A stretch of 64,000 bases of DNA from an uncultured Alistipes sp. (lineage in GTDB: Bacteria; Bacteroidota; Bacteroidia; Bacteroidales; Rikenellaceae), in NCBI GenBank assembly GCA_947623965.1, contig CANQIF010000002.1, forward strand, positions 218,027 through 282,026. Direction: 5' to 3'. A program made the translations under genes and the position numbers. Position 1 is the first letter of the stretch. Every line of letters begins with the position of its first letter. Positions 20,363-29,705 of the stretch are shown here, one piece after another. Under the pieces are notes generated by a model. That model made no database searches and had not been told where the DNA came from. It saw only the letters and a program-made list of their open reading frames with translations.

Positions 20363-22423
20363 CTATTTCTCGATCAGCGAGATCGACCGCTGGATGAAGT
20401 CGGTCAGATTCTTGCCCTTGAGCATGCCGTTGGTCAGCAGGGCCAGATCGATGATCTGCTTCACGAGCCGGTTCTGCTTCCCGATCTCCCGGAGGCGTCC
20501 GTTGCGCTCGTCGCGCAGCGTGACGATCTTCTTCGAGAGCTCCTCGCGGGTCGATTTCTCCTCGGCCGTGAGCTCCTCCTCCTTCTTGCCCTTGACCACC
20601 TCGTCGAAGCGGTGCTCCTCGGCCACGGCGGCGTCGATCTTCTTGGTGATTGACTTGAGTTTGTCACCGTAGGCCTGCTCGACCTCGCCCAGAATGTTGA
20701 TGACGATGGGGTGGTTGCCGTTCACGGCGATCGTGAAGTTGTCGGGCATCTGGCCGTAGAACTGGCTCATCCCGCCGCCGCCCATGGCGGCCATCTCCTT
20801 CATGCGGCGCATGAACTCGTTCTGCGTGATGACCACCGGCGCCTCGTCGGCCGCCATCGCCTCGAAGGCGATGTGGTAGTTGATCTTCTCGTCCTGCGGC
20901 ATCTGGCTCTCGAAGACGGGCGTCAGCAGCTCCTGCTGGGCGCTCGTGAGGGTCATGGCGATCGTCTCCTCCTTCTGGATCAGCTTTTCGATCACGTCGC
21001 TGTCCACACGCACGAAACGCGTATGCTCATTCTTCTGCTCGTACCAGTTCACATAGTGGCTGTCCAGCTGGCCGTTCATCTCCAGCACGTCGTATCCCTT
21101 CGCCCGGGCCCCTTCGAGGAAGGTGTGTTTCTCCTCGGCGTCATCGACGTAGAGCAGGATCAAGTCCTTGTTCTTGTCGGTTTGCGCCTCCTTCACCTTC
21201 TCGGTATACTCCTTCGGTGTGAAGTATTTGCCTTCCACGTTTTTCCAGAGCATGAACTCGCCCGCCTTCTCGGCGAACTTCTCGTCCGTGAGGATGCCGT
21301 ACTGGATGAAGACCTTCAGATCGTCCCACTTCTGCTCGTAGTCGGGGCGCATCGTCTTGAAGAGCTCCTGCAGCCGGTCGGCCACCTTGCGGGTGATGTA
21401 GCTCGAAATCTTCTTGACGTTCGGATCGCTTTGCAGGTAGCTGCGCGAGACGTTCAGCGGAATGTCGGGCGAGTCGATCACGCCGTGCAGCAGCGTGAGG
21501 TACTCGGGCACGATCCCCTCGACCTGGTCCGTGACGTAGACCTGGTTGCTGTAGAGCTGGATACGGTTTTTCTGCAGCTCGAAGTTGTTGTGGATCTTCG
21601 GGAAGTAGAGAATGCCGGTCAGGTGGAACGGGTAGTCGATATTGAGGTGGATCGAGAAGAGCGGCTCATCGCTCATGGGGTAGAGCTCGCTGTAGAAGCT
21701 CTTGTACTGCTCTTCGGTGATCTCGTTGGGCTTGCGTGTCCAGAGGGGCTCGACGTTGTTGATGACGTTGTCCTTCTCCGTATCGACGTACTTGCCGTCC
21801 TTCCACTCCTTGACCTTGCCGAAGACGATCGACACGGGGAGGAAACGGCAGTATTTCTTCAGCAGCCCCTCGATCTTCGACGGCTCAGCATACTCCTTCA
21901 TCTCCTCCGAGAGGTGCAGCACGATCGTCGTGCCGCGCTCGGCCGCCTCGTCGGTCTCCTCCATCTCGAATTCGGGCGTGCCCGTGCAGCTCCAGTGCAC
22001 CGTCTTGGCTCCCTCGCGCCACGAGCGGGTGATGATCTCGACCTTGTCCGATACCATGAACGACGAGTAGAAGCCCAGACCGAAGTGGCCGATGATCGCC
22101 TGGTCCTTGTACTTGGCCATGAACTCCTCGGCCCCCGAGAAGGCGATCTGGTTGATGTAGCGGTCCACCTCGTCGGCCGTCATGCCGATGCCGTGGTCCT
22201 TGACCTTCAGCACGCGGGACGCTTCATCGACCGAAATCTCGATCTTCAGGTCGCCCAGGTCGCCCTGCAGCTCGCCCTTCGCCGAGAGGGTCTTCAGCTT
22301 CTGCGTGGCATCGACCGCATTGGAAACCAGCTCGCGCAGGAAAATTTCGTGATCCGAATAGAGGAATTTCTTGATGACGGGGAAGATGTTCTCCGTCGTT
22401 ACACCGATTTTTCCGTTTTTCAT
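20363..22423 (-). CDS. htpG: molecular chaperone HtpG (Hsp90)
   Basis: MKNGKIGVTTENIFPVIKKFLYSDHEIFLRELVSNAVDA; FGLGFYSSFMV. Confidence 0.97.
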   Translation of the reverse strand: MKNGKIGVTTENIFPVIKKFLYSDHEIFLRELVSNAVDATQKLKTLSAKGELQGDLGDLKIEISVDEASRVLKVKDHGIGMTADEVDRYINQIAFSGAEEFMAKYKDQAIIGHFGLGFYSSFMVSDKVEIITRSWREGAKTVHWSCTGTPEFEMEETDEAAERGTTIVLHLSEEMKEYAEPSKIEGLLKKYCRFLPVSIVFGKVKEWKDGKYVDTEKDNVINNVEPLWTRKPNEITEEQYKSFYSELYPMSDEPLFSIHLNIDYPFHLTGILYFPKIHNNFELQKNRIQLYSNQVYVTDQVEGIVPEYLTLLHGVIDSPDIPLNVSRSYLQSDPNVKKISSYITRKVADRLQELFKTMRPDYEQKWDDLKVFIQYGILTDEKFAEKAGEFMLWKNVEGKYFTPKEYTEKVKEAQTDKNKDLILLYVDDAEEKHTFLEGARAKGYDVLEMNGQLDSHYVNWYEQKNEHTRFVRVDSDVIEKLIQKEETIAMTLTSAQQELLTPVFESQMPQDEKINYHIAFEAMAADEAPVVITQNEFMRRMKEMAAMGGGGMSQFYGQMPDNFTIAVNGNHPIVINILGEVEQAYGDKLKSITKKIDAAVAEEHRFDEVVKGKKEEELTAEEKSTREELSKKIVTLRDERNGRLREIGKQNRLVKQIIDLALLTNGMLKGKNLTDFIQRSISLIEK

Positions 22424-22579
22424 CGTGGTTATCTGTTTTGATTTATTTTTTCGGTTGCTCAAAAGAGCTTCAAACGGTGTGCCAGCCCGTTTTTCCTGCC
22501 ATTCTGTCAGCCGGATGCTGACAGAGCGGCACCCGGGCGGTGCAAACGGCTGCAACCTCCCGGAATTGCCCGGCCTCAA

Positions 22580-22612
22580 AAAGAGACAGCGCCCCGGAAA
22601 GGGCGCTGTCCC
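22580..22612 (-). terminator. terminator downstream of aldose epimerase gene
   Basis: GACAGCGCCC/GGGCGCTGTC stem with U-rich tract on minus strand. Confidence 0.75.
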
Positions 22613-22631
22613 GAAAAAGAGGTGCGGCGGG

Positions 22632-23624
22632 CTATTTCGCATAGAGCTTGAAGCACATCCGCCAGCTCTCGCCCGGGGCGATCGCGCAGAATCCGGCCGC
22701 CTCGGGGTCGGCCGCATTGGGGGCGTTGGTCGTCCACGACTGCGGCTCGGGGCAGCAGTAGTCCACCTTGCCGCCGTTGTTCCAGATGGTCCAGTAGGTC
22801 GTCCGGTCGTCCACCTCGTAGAAAGTGCGCACGCCCGTGCGGCGGTTCTCGACCAGCGCACCGCGATAGGGGGCTCCGTCCACTTCGATCTCGCGCAGCG
22901 TGAAGCCCGCCTCGATTGCCTCGCAGTCGGTCACCTGCAGGCCGCCCTCGCGCAGCCGCGCGAACTGCTCCGTCAGGGGCAGCGTACGGCCCGTGGGCAG
23001 GTTGCGGCCGTTCAGCTCGACCTGCTCGCCGACCGCCGCGCGCATCGCGTAGTCGGCCGCCTCGCCGCCGGCGAAGGGGATCCGCATCGGCGTGTGGAAG
23101 CCGACGCCGACCGGCATCGCCTTGTCGCTGCGGTTGGCGAACATCACCTCCAGATGCAGCCCCCCGGCCGTCAGGCGGTAGGTCATCTTGCACTTGAAAG
23201 CGTGCGGGAAGTCGCGGAAGATCGCGTCGTTGCCCGCATTCGAATAGTAGCGGCACTCGATGAGCACCTCCTCGTCGCTCTCGACCGCCTTCGAAACGGC
23301 GAACGGCTCGCCCTTGATGATGCCGTGGTGGTAGTTGTGCTCCTTCTCGATCGTGATGGGGTACTGGTAGGTGCGCCCCTCGAAGGTGTAGCGCCCGTCG
23401 GCGATGCGGTTGGGCGGGAAGAGCAGCGGCAGACCGAAGATCTGCGGCCGCGACTTGAACGTTTCGATCTCGTCGGCGGCCGGCGTGCGCAGAATCTCGA
23501 CGCCGAGGCGCGTGTTGGCCAGACGGACCAGATTGGCCCCCACCGAGGGAACCAGCAGTGCGGTGTAGTCTCCTTTCGAGAACTCGACGGCCCGCAGGCC
23601 GTGCCAGTCGATGCAGCGGATCAT
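22632..23624 (-). CDS. aldose 1-epimerase family protein
   Basis: LLFPPNRIADGRYTFEGRTYQYP; NYHHGIIKGEPF. Confidence 0.87.
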   Translation of the reverse strand: MIRCIDWHGLRAVEFSKGDYTALLVPSVGANLVRLANTRLGVEILRTPAADEIETFKSRPQIFGLPLLFPPNRIADGRYTFEGRTYQYPITIEKEHNYHHGIIKGEPFAVSKAVESDEEVLIECRYYSNAGNDAIFRDFPHAFKCKMTYRLTAGGLHLEVMFANRSDKAMPVGVGFHTPMRIPFAGGEAADYAMRAAVGEQVELNGRNLPTGRTLPLTEQFARLREGGLQVTDCEAIEAGFTLREIEVDGAPYRGALVENRRTGVRTFYEVDDRTTYWTIWNNGGKVDYCCPEPQSWTTNAPNAADPEAAGFCAIAPGESWRMCFKLYAK

Positions 23625-23627
23625 GGC

Positions 23628-23942
23628 CTAAAGCAGTTTTTCGATCTTCTCCGCCAGGGCGGCTTTCTGGCAGGTGCCCACCTGACGGTCCACCACCTCG
23701 CCGTTGCGGATGAAGACGATCGTCGGGATGTTCCGCACGCCGTACTTCATCGTGATGTCGTCGTTCTCGCCGACGTCGCACTTGCCGATGTTCACGCGGT
23801 CCGCATACTCGGCGGCCAGCTCCTCGACCATCGGAGCGATCATGCGGCAGGGGCCGCACCACTCGGCCCAGAAATCGATCACGAGCGGCTTGTCGGAGGC
23901 GAGCAGCTCGGCGATGTTCTTCGAATCAATAACCAATGCCAT
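23628..23942 (-). CDS. trxA: thioredoxin
   Basis: VIDFWAEWCGPCRMIAPMVEELA; YGVRNIPTIVFIRNGEVV. Confidence 0.96.
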   Translation of the reverse strand: MALVIDSKNIAELLASDKPLVIDFWAEWCGPCRMIAPMVEELAAEYADRVNIGKCDVGENDDITMKYGVRNIPTIVFIRNGEVVDRQVGTCQKAALAEKIEKLL

Positions 23943-23971
23943 AGTTTTGTAATGTGTTTTAAGTTGTGTTT

Positions 23972-26900
23972 TTATGAAATCGAGTATCTGTATTCGTTCC
24001 GGTCCAGAAAATCGACCAGCTGCTGCGACACCTCCACGCGGTAGCGCTTCGAGAAGAGGCGCAGCGAGACGTTCGTCTCGGGCTCGTAAAGGTGGATGCG
24101 CAGCAGCGTGTCGCCCTTCGAGGCCTTGACCTGCGCCGCGAGCTCGGCGATCATCGTCTCCGTGAGCTCGTGGATCGGCAGCTGGAGGTGCAGTTCGCGG
24201 ATCATCTTCTCGCGCACTTCGTGCAGCTGCGTCATCGAGAGGATCTTCAGTTCGAGCAGCTCCGGTTCGCCCTCGCGCTGGTAGGGGCGGGGCTGCACCC
24301 GGCCGCGGATCATGAGGTAGTAGTTCTCGAAGAGGTACATGCGGAAGGTCTCGTAGTCCTTGCCGAAGAGGGCGAACTCGTAGGCCCCGTTGTAGTCTTC
24401 GAGCCGGAATTTGCCGAAGCTCTTGCCCGTGCGGGTTGTGAGGTGCTGGACGCTCACCACGAGCCCCGCCACGACGATCTCCTGCCCGCGCAGCGCCTCG
24501 AGGTCCTCGAGCTCGGCGAGCTGGCGGTTGCACATGTGGTCGATGATGAGCTTGTACTCATCCAAAGGGTGTGCCGTAAGGTAAAGCCCCATCATTTCGC
24601 GCTCCTTGTGCAGCGTCTCGAGCTGCGACCAGTCGAGCGCCGAGGGAACCGTGGGGCGCTGGATGTCGATCTGCCCGCCGCCGCCGAAGAGGCTTTGCTG
24701 GGCGTTGTCCCGCTCGGCCTGGAAGCGCTGGCCGTAGCGCATGAGGGCCTCGAGGAAGGTTGCGCCCGTGCTGTCCTGCCGCTCGGGGGCGAAGAACTTG
24801 CTGCGATGGAACTCGGCGATCGACGAGAAGGCCCCGGCGTAGGCGAGGTTCTCCAAGCACTTGCGGTTGACGACCGCATAGTTCACGCGCTCGAAGAAGT
24901 CGTAAATATCCTTGTAGCTGCCGTTTCGCTCGCGCTCGGCGATGATGCTCTCGGCCGCCGCCTCGCCCATGCCCTTGATCGCGGCCAGCCCGAAGCGGAT
25001 GTCGCCGGCGCGGTTGGCCGAGAAGGTCTTCCGCGACTCGTTCACGTCCGAGCCGAGGACGTTGATACCCATGCGCTTGCACTCGCTCATGTAGACCGTC
25101 AGCTGCGAGACGTTCGCGAGGTTTCGGCTCAGCACGGCGGCCATGAACTCCGACGGATAGTTGGCCTTGAGGTAGGCCGTCTGGAAGGCGACCCACGAGT
25201 AGCACGTGGCGTGCGACTTGTTGAAGGCGTACGAGGCGAACTTCTCCCACTCGCCCCAGATCTTTTCGAGGATCGCGGGGTCGTGGCCGTTCTTCTGGCC
25301 GCCGGCGAGGAACTTCGGCTTCAGCGCATCCAGCTTGTCCTTGAGCTTCTTGCCCATCGCCTTGCGCAGCGTGTCCGATTCGCCGCGCGTGAAGCCGGCG
25401 AGCAGACGCGACAGCAGCATGACCTGCTCCTGGTAGACGGTGATGCCGTAGGTGTCCTTCAGGTAGCGCTCCATGACCGGGATGTCGTAGACGATCGGGC
25501 TGCGCCCGTGCTTGCGGGCGATGAAGTCGGGGATGTTGTCCATCGGGCCCGGACGGTAGAGGGCGTTCATCGCGATGAGGTCCTCGAAGGTCGAGGGCTG
25601 CAGTTCGCGCAGGTATTTCTGCATGCCGGGGGACTCGAACTGGAACGTCCCGACGGTGCGCCCCTCGCAGTAGAGCCTGTAGGTCGCGGGGTCGTTGATG
25701 ATCGAGAAGTCGTCGATGTCGACCGTGACGCCCTTCGTCTGGCGGATGTTCTCGAGGGCGTCCTTGAGGATCGAGAGGGTCTTCAGACCGAGGAAGTCCA
25801 TCTTGATAAGGCCCGTGTCCTCGATCACCGACCCCTCGTACTGCGTGACGAGCATCTTTTCGCCCGTCTCCTTGTCGTCGGCCGTCGAGACGGGGACCCA
25901 GTCGGTGATGTCGTCGCGGCAGATGATCGTGCCGCAGGCATGCACGCCCGTGTTGCGGACGTTGCCCTCGAGCATCTTGGCGTACCGGATCGTGTCGTGC
26001 ATCACGGGATCGGACGACTCCTCGGCCGCCTTCAGCTCGGGCACGAGCGAGATGGCCTGCCCGAGGTCCTTCACGCGCTTGCCGTCGGGGGTCTTGTCGG
26101 GAACCAGCTTGCACAGACGGTCCGACTCGGAGAGAGGTAGCTTCTGCACGCGCGCCACATCCTTGATGGCCAGCTTCGTTGCCATCGTGCCGTAGGTGAT
26201 GATATGGGCGACCTTCTCCTTGCCGTATTTCTGCGTCACCCAGTTCAGCACGCGGCCGCGGCCGTCGTCATCGAAATCGACGTCGATATCGGGGAGCGAG
26301 ATGCGGTCGGGGTTCAGGAAGCGCTCGAACAGCAGGTCGTAGGCGATCGGGTCGATCTGCGTGATGCCGAGGCAGTAGGCGACGGCCGAGCCGGCCGCCG
26401 AGCCGCGGCCCGGGCCGACCGAGACGTCGAGCTCTTCGCGCGCCGCGCGAATGAAGTCCTGCACGATGAGGAAGTAGCCCGGGAAACCCATCGTCTTCAT
26501 GATGTGCAGCTCGAATTTCAGCCGTTCGAGCACCTCCTCCGTGAGGTGTTCGCCGTAGCGCTTGCGTGCCCCCTTCATCGTCAGCTCGGCCAGATAGTCG
26601 GCCTCGAACTTGATGCGGTAGAGCTTGTCGTAGCCGCCTAATTTCTCGATCTTCTTCTTCGCGTCGGCCTCGCTCATCACCACGTTGCCGTTTTCGTCGC
26701 GCGTGAATTCGTCGAAGAGGTCCCGTTCGGTCAGCCGCCGGCGATACTCCTCCTCGGAGCCGAACTCCTTCGGAATTTCGAAGTTGGGCATGATCGGGGC
26801 GTGGTCGATCGAGTAGGTCTCGATGCGGTTGCAGATGGCCACCGTCTCCTCCATCGCCTCGGGGTCCGTATCGCCGAAGATGGCCGCCATTTCGGCCGTG

Positions 26901-27808
26901 GTCTTCATCCACTCCTGCTTCGAGTAGAGCATGCGCTTCGGGTCGTCGAGATCCTTGCCCGTCGAGAGGCAGATGAGGCGGTCGTGCGCCTCGGCGTTGT
27001 CCTCATCGACGAAGTGGACGTCGTTCGTGCAGACGGTCCGGATGCCGTATTTCGCGGCGAAGGCGCGCAGGTGGCGGTTCACCTCTAACTGCATGGGGTA
27101 GGCCTCGTGGTTGGCGCGCTCGACGGTCGCCTTGTGCAGCTGCAGCTCGAGATAGTAATCCTCGCCGAAGAGGTCGTGATACCAGCGGACCGCCTCCTCG
27201 GCCTTGTCGAGGTCGCCCTGCGTAATGGCGCGCGGCACCTCGCCGCCGAGGCAGGCCGAGCAGCAGATGAGCCCCTCGTGGTACTTTTCGATTTCGGCCC
27301 GGTCCGTACGCGGACGCATGTAGAAGCCTTCGGTCCAGGCTTTCGAAACGATCTTGATGAGGTTGTGATACCCCGTGGCGTTCTTCGCCAGCAGAATCAG
27401 GTGCCAGCCGCCCTGGTCCTCGCGGTGGGTCTTGTCCTTGTCCGACAGACGGCGGCGCGCCACGTAGACCTCGCAGCCGATGATGGGCTTGAAGGCCGCC
27501 TTGCGGCGCGCCTCGGCGGCTTTCTGCTCCTCGCGGGCGATCTCGGCCGCGGCGTCGTCCGAGGCGATCGAGCCGTCGCGCAGCCCGGCGATCCGCGCCT
27601 CGGCGGCCGCCAGGGCCTCCTTGGCCTTGCCCTTGATCTTCTTCACGTAGTTGAAGAACTCCTTTATGCCGAACATGTTGCCGTGGTCGGTGATCGCGAT
27701 GCCGGGCTGGCGGTCGGCGATCGCCTTGTCTACCAGACGGGTGATGGCGGCCTGACCGTCGAGGATCGAATATTGCGTATGGACGTGAAGATGGACGAAT
27801 CCGGACAT
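23972..27808 (-). CDS. dnaE: DNA polymerase III alpha subunit
   Basis: FVHLHVHTQYSILDGQ PHP domain; GRGSAAGSAVAYCLGIT; DIDVDFDDDGR; OB-fold C-terminus. Confidence 0.97.
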   Translation of the reverse strand: MSGFVHLHVHTQYSILDGQAAITRLVDKAIADRQPGIAITDHGNMFGIKEFFNYVKKIKGKAKEALAAAEARIAGLRDGSIASDDAAAEIAREEQKAAEARRKAAFKPIIGCEVYVARRRLSDKDKTHREDQGGWHLILLAKNATGYHNLIKIVSKAWTEGFYMRPRTDRAEIEKYHEGLICCSACLGGEVPRAITQGDLDKAEEAVRWYHDLFGEDYYLELQLHKATVERANHEAYPMQLEVNRHLRAFAAKYGIRTVCTNDVHFVDEDNAEAHDRLICLSTGKDLDDPKRMLYSKQEWMKTTAEMAAIFGDTDPEAMEETVAICNRIETYSIDHAPIMPNFEIPKEFGSEEEYRRRLTERDLFDEFTRDENGNVVMSEADAKKKIEKLGGYDKLYRIKFEADYLAELTMKGARKRYGEHLTEEVLERLKFELHIMKTMGFPGYFLIVQDFIRAAREELDVSVGPGRGSAAGSAVAYCLGITQIDPIAYDLLFERFLNPDRISLPDIDVDFDDDGRGRVLNWVTQKYGKEKVAHIITYGTMATKLAIKDVARVQKLPLSESDRLCKLVPDKTPDGKRVKDLGQAISLVPELKAAEESSDPVMHDTIRYAKMLEGNVRNTGVHACGTIICRDDITDWVPVSTADDKETGEKMLVTQYEGSVIEDTGLIKMDFLGLKTLSILKDALENIRQTKGVTVDIDDFSIINDPATYRLYCEGRTVGTFQFESPGMQKYLRELQPSTFEDLIAMNALYRPGPMDNIPDFIARKHGRSPIVYDIPVMERYLKDTYGITVYQEQVMLLSRLLAGFTRGESDTLRKAMGKKLKDKLDALKPKFLAGGQKNGHDPAILEKIWGEWEKFASYAFNKSHATCYSWVAFQTAYLKANYPSEFMAAVLSRNLANVSQLTVYMSECKRMGINVLGSDVNESRKTFSANRAGDIRFGLAAIKGMGEAAAESIIAERERNGSYKDIYDFFERVNYAVVNRKCLENLAYAGAFSSIAEFHRSKFFAPERQDSTGATFLEALMRYGQRFQAERDNAQQSLFGGGGQIDIQRPTVPSALDWSQLETLHKEREMMGLYLTAHPLDEYKLIIDHMCNRQLAELEDLEALRGQEIVVAGLVVSVQHLTTRTGKSFGKFRLEDYNGAYEFALFGKDYETFRMYLFENYYLMIRGRVQPRPYQREGEPELLELKILSMTQLHEVREKMIRELHLQLPIHELTETMIAELAAQVKASKGDTLLRIHLYEPETNVSLRLFSKRYRVEVSQQLVDFLDRNEYRYSIS

Positions 27809-27983
27809 GATGATGTGTGCGTTTAATGGTAACAAAGGTACGCATATTTTCCGCAATAAATCGTGGCAGAGGGTTTGTATTTATCAACAAAATTGCGTAC
27901 ATTTACCAAGGCGCCCTTTCAGCGGGTCCGTCCTGTCGGAAGGGCACGGGGGAGGCGTCGGAAACCGATAAAACGAAGCGACC

Positions 27984-28190
27984 ATGCAGAAGGAGACATT
28001 CGCAGTAGTGGCCGAATACGGCAATCTGGCCGAGGCCGAGGTGGCGAAGAGCTACCTGGAGAGCGCCGGCATCTGGGCGACGATCCGCAACGAATTCATG
28101 ACCTCGCTCGCATCGGGGGCGCTGCCCCTGCAGCTCGTCGTCCGCGAGGGCGATGCTCCCGCGGCCCGCGAAATGCTGAAGCGGCGGTAA
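27984..28190 (+). CDS. DUF2007 domain protein
   Basis: EAEVAKSYLESAGIWATIRNEF...LQLVVREGDAPAAREML. Confidence 0.85.
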   Translation: MQKETFAVVAEYGNLAEAEVAKSYLESAGIWATIRNEFMTSLASGALPLQLVVREGDAPAAREMLKRR

Positions 28191-28280
28191 GCTTCGGAAG
28201 AGGAACGGGGCGGCACGCGGCACCGGCCGGGAAAAGGTAAACCGGTCGGTGGTGCAGCTTGCGTGCGGCTGCGACGGAAA

Positions 28281-28373
28281 GTTCGATCGCAGAGCGATCG
28301 GCGGGCCGCAGCCTGGGGGCGGGCCCGTAGTTCGTTACCGAACCTGCGTATCCGCCGCAGGCTGCGCCCCGAA
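28281..28373 (+). repeat. structured repeat type 1 (unit B)
   Basis: P0 GATCGC-AGA-GCGATC; P1 CGGGCC/GGCCCG; P2 GCAGCCT/AGGCTGC; P3 GGCGG/CCGCC. Confidence 0.85.
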
Positions 28374-28410
28374 CCGGAATAATACCCAAGCAAGCACGGC
28401 GACCCTTTTA

Positions 28411-28442
28411 ATTATGAATTTTGAATATTGAATGTTGAATTT
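28411..28442 (+). repeat. AT-rich TTGAATN heptad repeats
   Basis: attatgaattttgaatattgaatgttgaattt. Confidence 0.8.
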
Positions 28443-28539
28443 GCGGTTCCGGAAGGAACCGCAACGGGCCGCAGCCTCCGGCGGCGAAGGCCCGCAACTC
28501 CTTGCCGTAGAGCGGATCTTTCGCAGGCTGCCGCCCGAA
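28441..28539 (+). repeat. structured repeat type 1 (unit C)
   Basis: P0 TTGCGGTTCC-GGAA-GGAACCGCAA; P1 CGGGCC/GGCCCG; P2 GCAGCCT/AGGCTGC. Confidence 0.87.
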
Positions 28540-28542
28540 TAT

Positions 28543-28575
28543 AATTTTGAATCTTGAATTTAGAATTCTGAATTT
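28543..28575 (+). repeat. AT-rich TTGAATN heptad repeats
   Basis: attttgaatcttgaatttagaattctgaattt. Confidence 0.8.
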
Positions 28576-28665
28576 GCGCCCGTTAGGGCGCCGCTGGTTG
28601 CAGCCGCCCCCTGACGGAGGGCTGCTTCTCTAAAGTCGCAGGCCCCTCCGCTCGGCTGCGGGTAT
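28576..28665 (+). repeat. structured repeat type 2 (unit D, P1 decayed)
   Basis: P0 GCGCCC-GTTA-GGGCGC; P2 GCAGCCG/CGGCTGC; P3 CGGA/TCCG. Confidence 0.78.
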
Positions 28666-28674
28666 GTAGGAAGT

Positions 28675-28777
28675 CAATCGCGCAGCGATTGGCGGGCCGC
28701 AGCTTCGCCCGGCGAAGGCCCGCAGCTCGCGTCCGCAAGTCCGCTCGTATGCGGTCCCTTCGCAAGCTGCGACCCGA
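28675..28777 (+). repeat. structured repeat type 1 (unit E, compensatory P2)
   Basis: P0 CAATCGC-GCA-GCGATTG; P2 GCAGCTT/AAGCTGC; P3 GCGAAGG/CCTTCGC. Confidence 0.88.
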
Positions 28778-28782
28778 TTCCG

Positions 28783-28816
28783 TAATTCTGAATTTTGAAT
28801 CTTGAATTTTGAATTT
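28783..28816 (+). repeat. AT-rich TTGAATN heptad repeats
   Basis: taattctgaattttgaatcttgaattttgaattt. Confidence 0.8.
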
Positions 28817-28912
28817 CGGCCTTGAAAAGGCCGCAGCGGGCCGCAGCCTGGGGGCGGCGGAGGCCCGCAGCTCCTTGACGTTGCTGGCGACCTCCGCAGG
28901 CTGCGCCCCGAA
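28817..28912 (+). repeat. structured repeat type 1 (unit F)
   Basis: P0 CGGCCTT-GAA-AAGGCCG; P1 GCGGGCC/GGCCCGC; P2 GCAGCCT/AGGCTGC; P3 GCGGAGG/CCTCCGC. Confidence 0.88.
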
Positions 28913-28960
28913 CAGAAATCAGCAGCTCAGCTCTGCCCCCGAGCTTATCGAAAACTCTCT

Positions 28961-29695
28961 TTATTCATTCCAGATCTTCCACCCGGCGGCGGCCTGCCCG
29001 AGGAACATCCGCTCACCGTTCATGATGCGGGCGCCGCGCTGGCGGCCGTAGTCCAGAAACTGCGTGAGGGGCGGATTGTAGACCAGATCGAGCATAAAAT
29101 GGCCGGGGGTGATGTAGGCGTAGGGGATTCGCGGCGCGTCATCGACAGCAGGGTAGGTGCCAACGGGGGTCGCATTGATGATGAGACGGCTTTCTGCCAC
29201 CGTTTCGACCGGCAGATTGTCGTAGGTGTAGTTGCCTTTCGCAGCACTGCGCGAAAGGAGGTCGAAAGGAATCCCGCGCTCGGCCAGGACGTATTGCACC
29301 GCCTTCGAGGCGCCGCCCGTGCCGAGCACCAACGCGTGTTCGGGTTCGTCGCCCCCAAGCAGCTCGTCGAGCGCCGCGCGGAGGCCGATGACATCCGTGT
29401 TATGGCCCACGAGACGGCCGTCGGCACAGCGGCGCACGCAGTTCACGGCACCGATGCGGGCCGCATCGTCCGACAGCTCGTCGAGGTAGCGCATCACCTC
29501 GCATTTGTAGGGGATCGTCACGTTGAAGCCCTCGAGCTCGGGCACGCGGGCCAGCAGGTCGGGCAGTGCCTCGATCGAGGGCAGTTCGTAGCTTTCGAAG
29601 GCGCAGTCGAGCCCTTCGCGTTCGAATTTGGCGGAGAAATGGCGGGCCGAAGCCGAGTGGCCGAGCGGGCGGCCGATGATTCCGAAACGTCTCAT
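28961..29695 (-). CDS. aroE: shikimate dehydrogenase
   Basis: FGIIGRPLGHSASARHFSAKF; FNVTIPYKCEVM; LVLGTGGASKAV. Confidence 0.95.
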   Translation of the reverse strand: MRRFGIIGRPLGHSASARHFSAKFEREGLDCAFESYELPSIEALPDLLARVPELEGFNVTIPYKCEVMRYLDELSDDAARIGAVNCVRRCADGRLVGHNTDVIGLRAALDELLGGDEPEHALVLGTGGASKAVQYVLAERGIPFDLLSRSAAKGNYTYDNLPVETVAESRLIINATPVGTYPAVDDAPRIPYAYITPGHFMLDLVYNPPLTQFLDYGRQRGARIMNGERMFLGQAAAGWKIWNE

Positions 29696-29705
29696 GATCG
29701 GTATG

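Noticed and set aside
24092-26140. 682-aa plus-strand ORF inside dnaE
   Set aside because: Antisense to dnaE; no domain; GC-bias artefact.
28240-28920. CRISPR-like array
   Set aside because: Units are too long and heterogeneous, no constant repeat with unique spacers, and no cas genes in the window.
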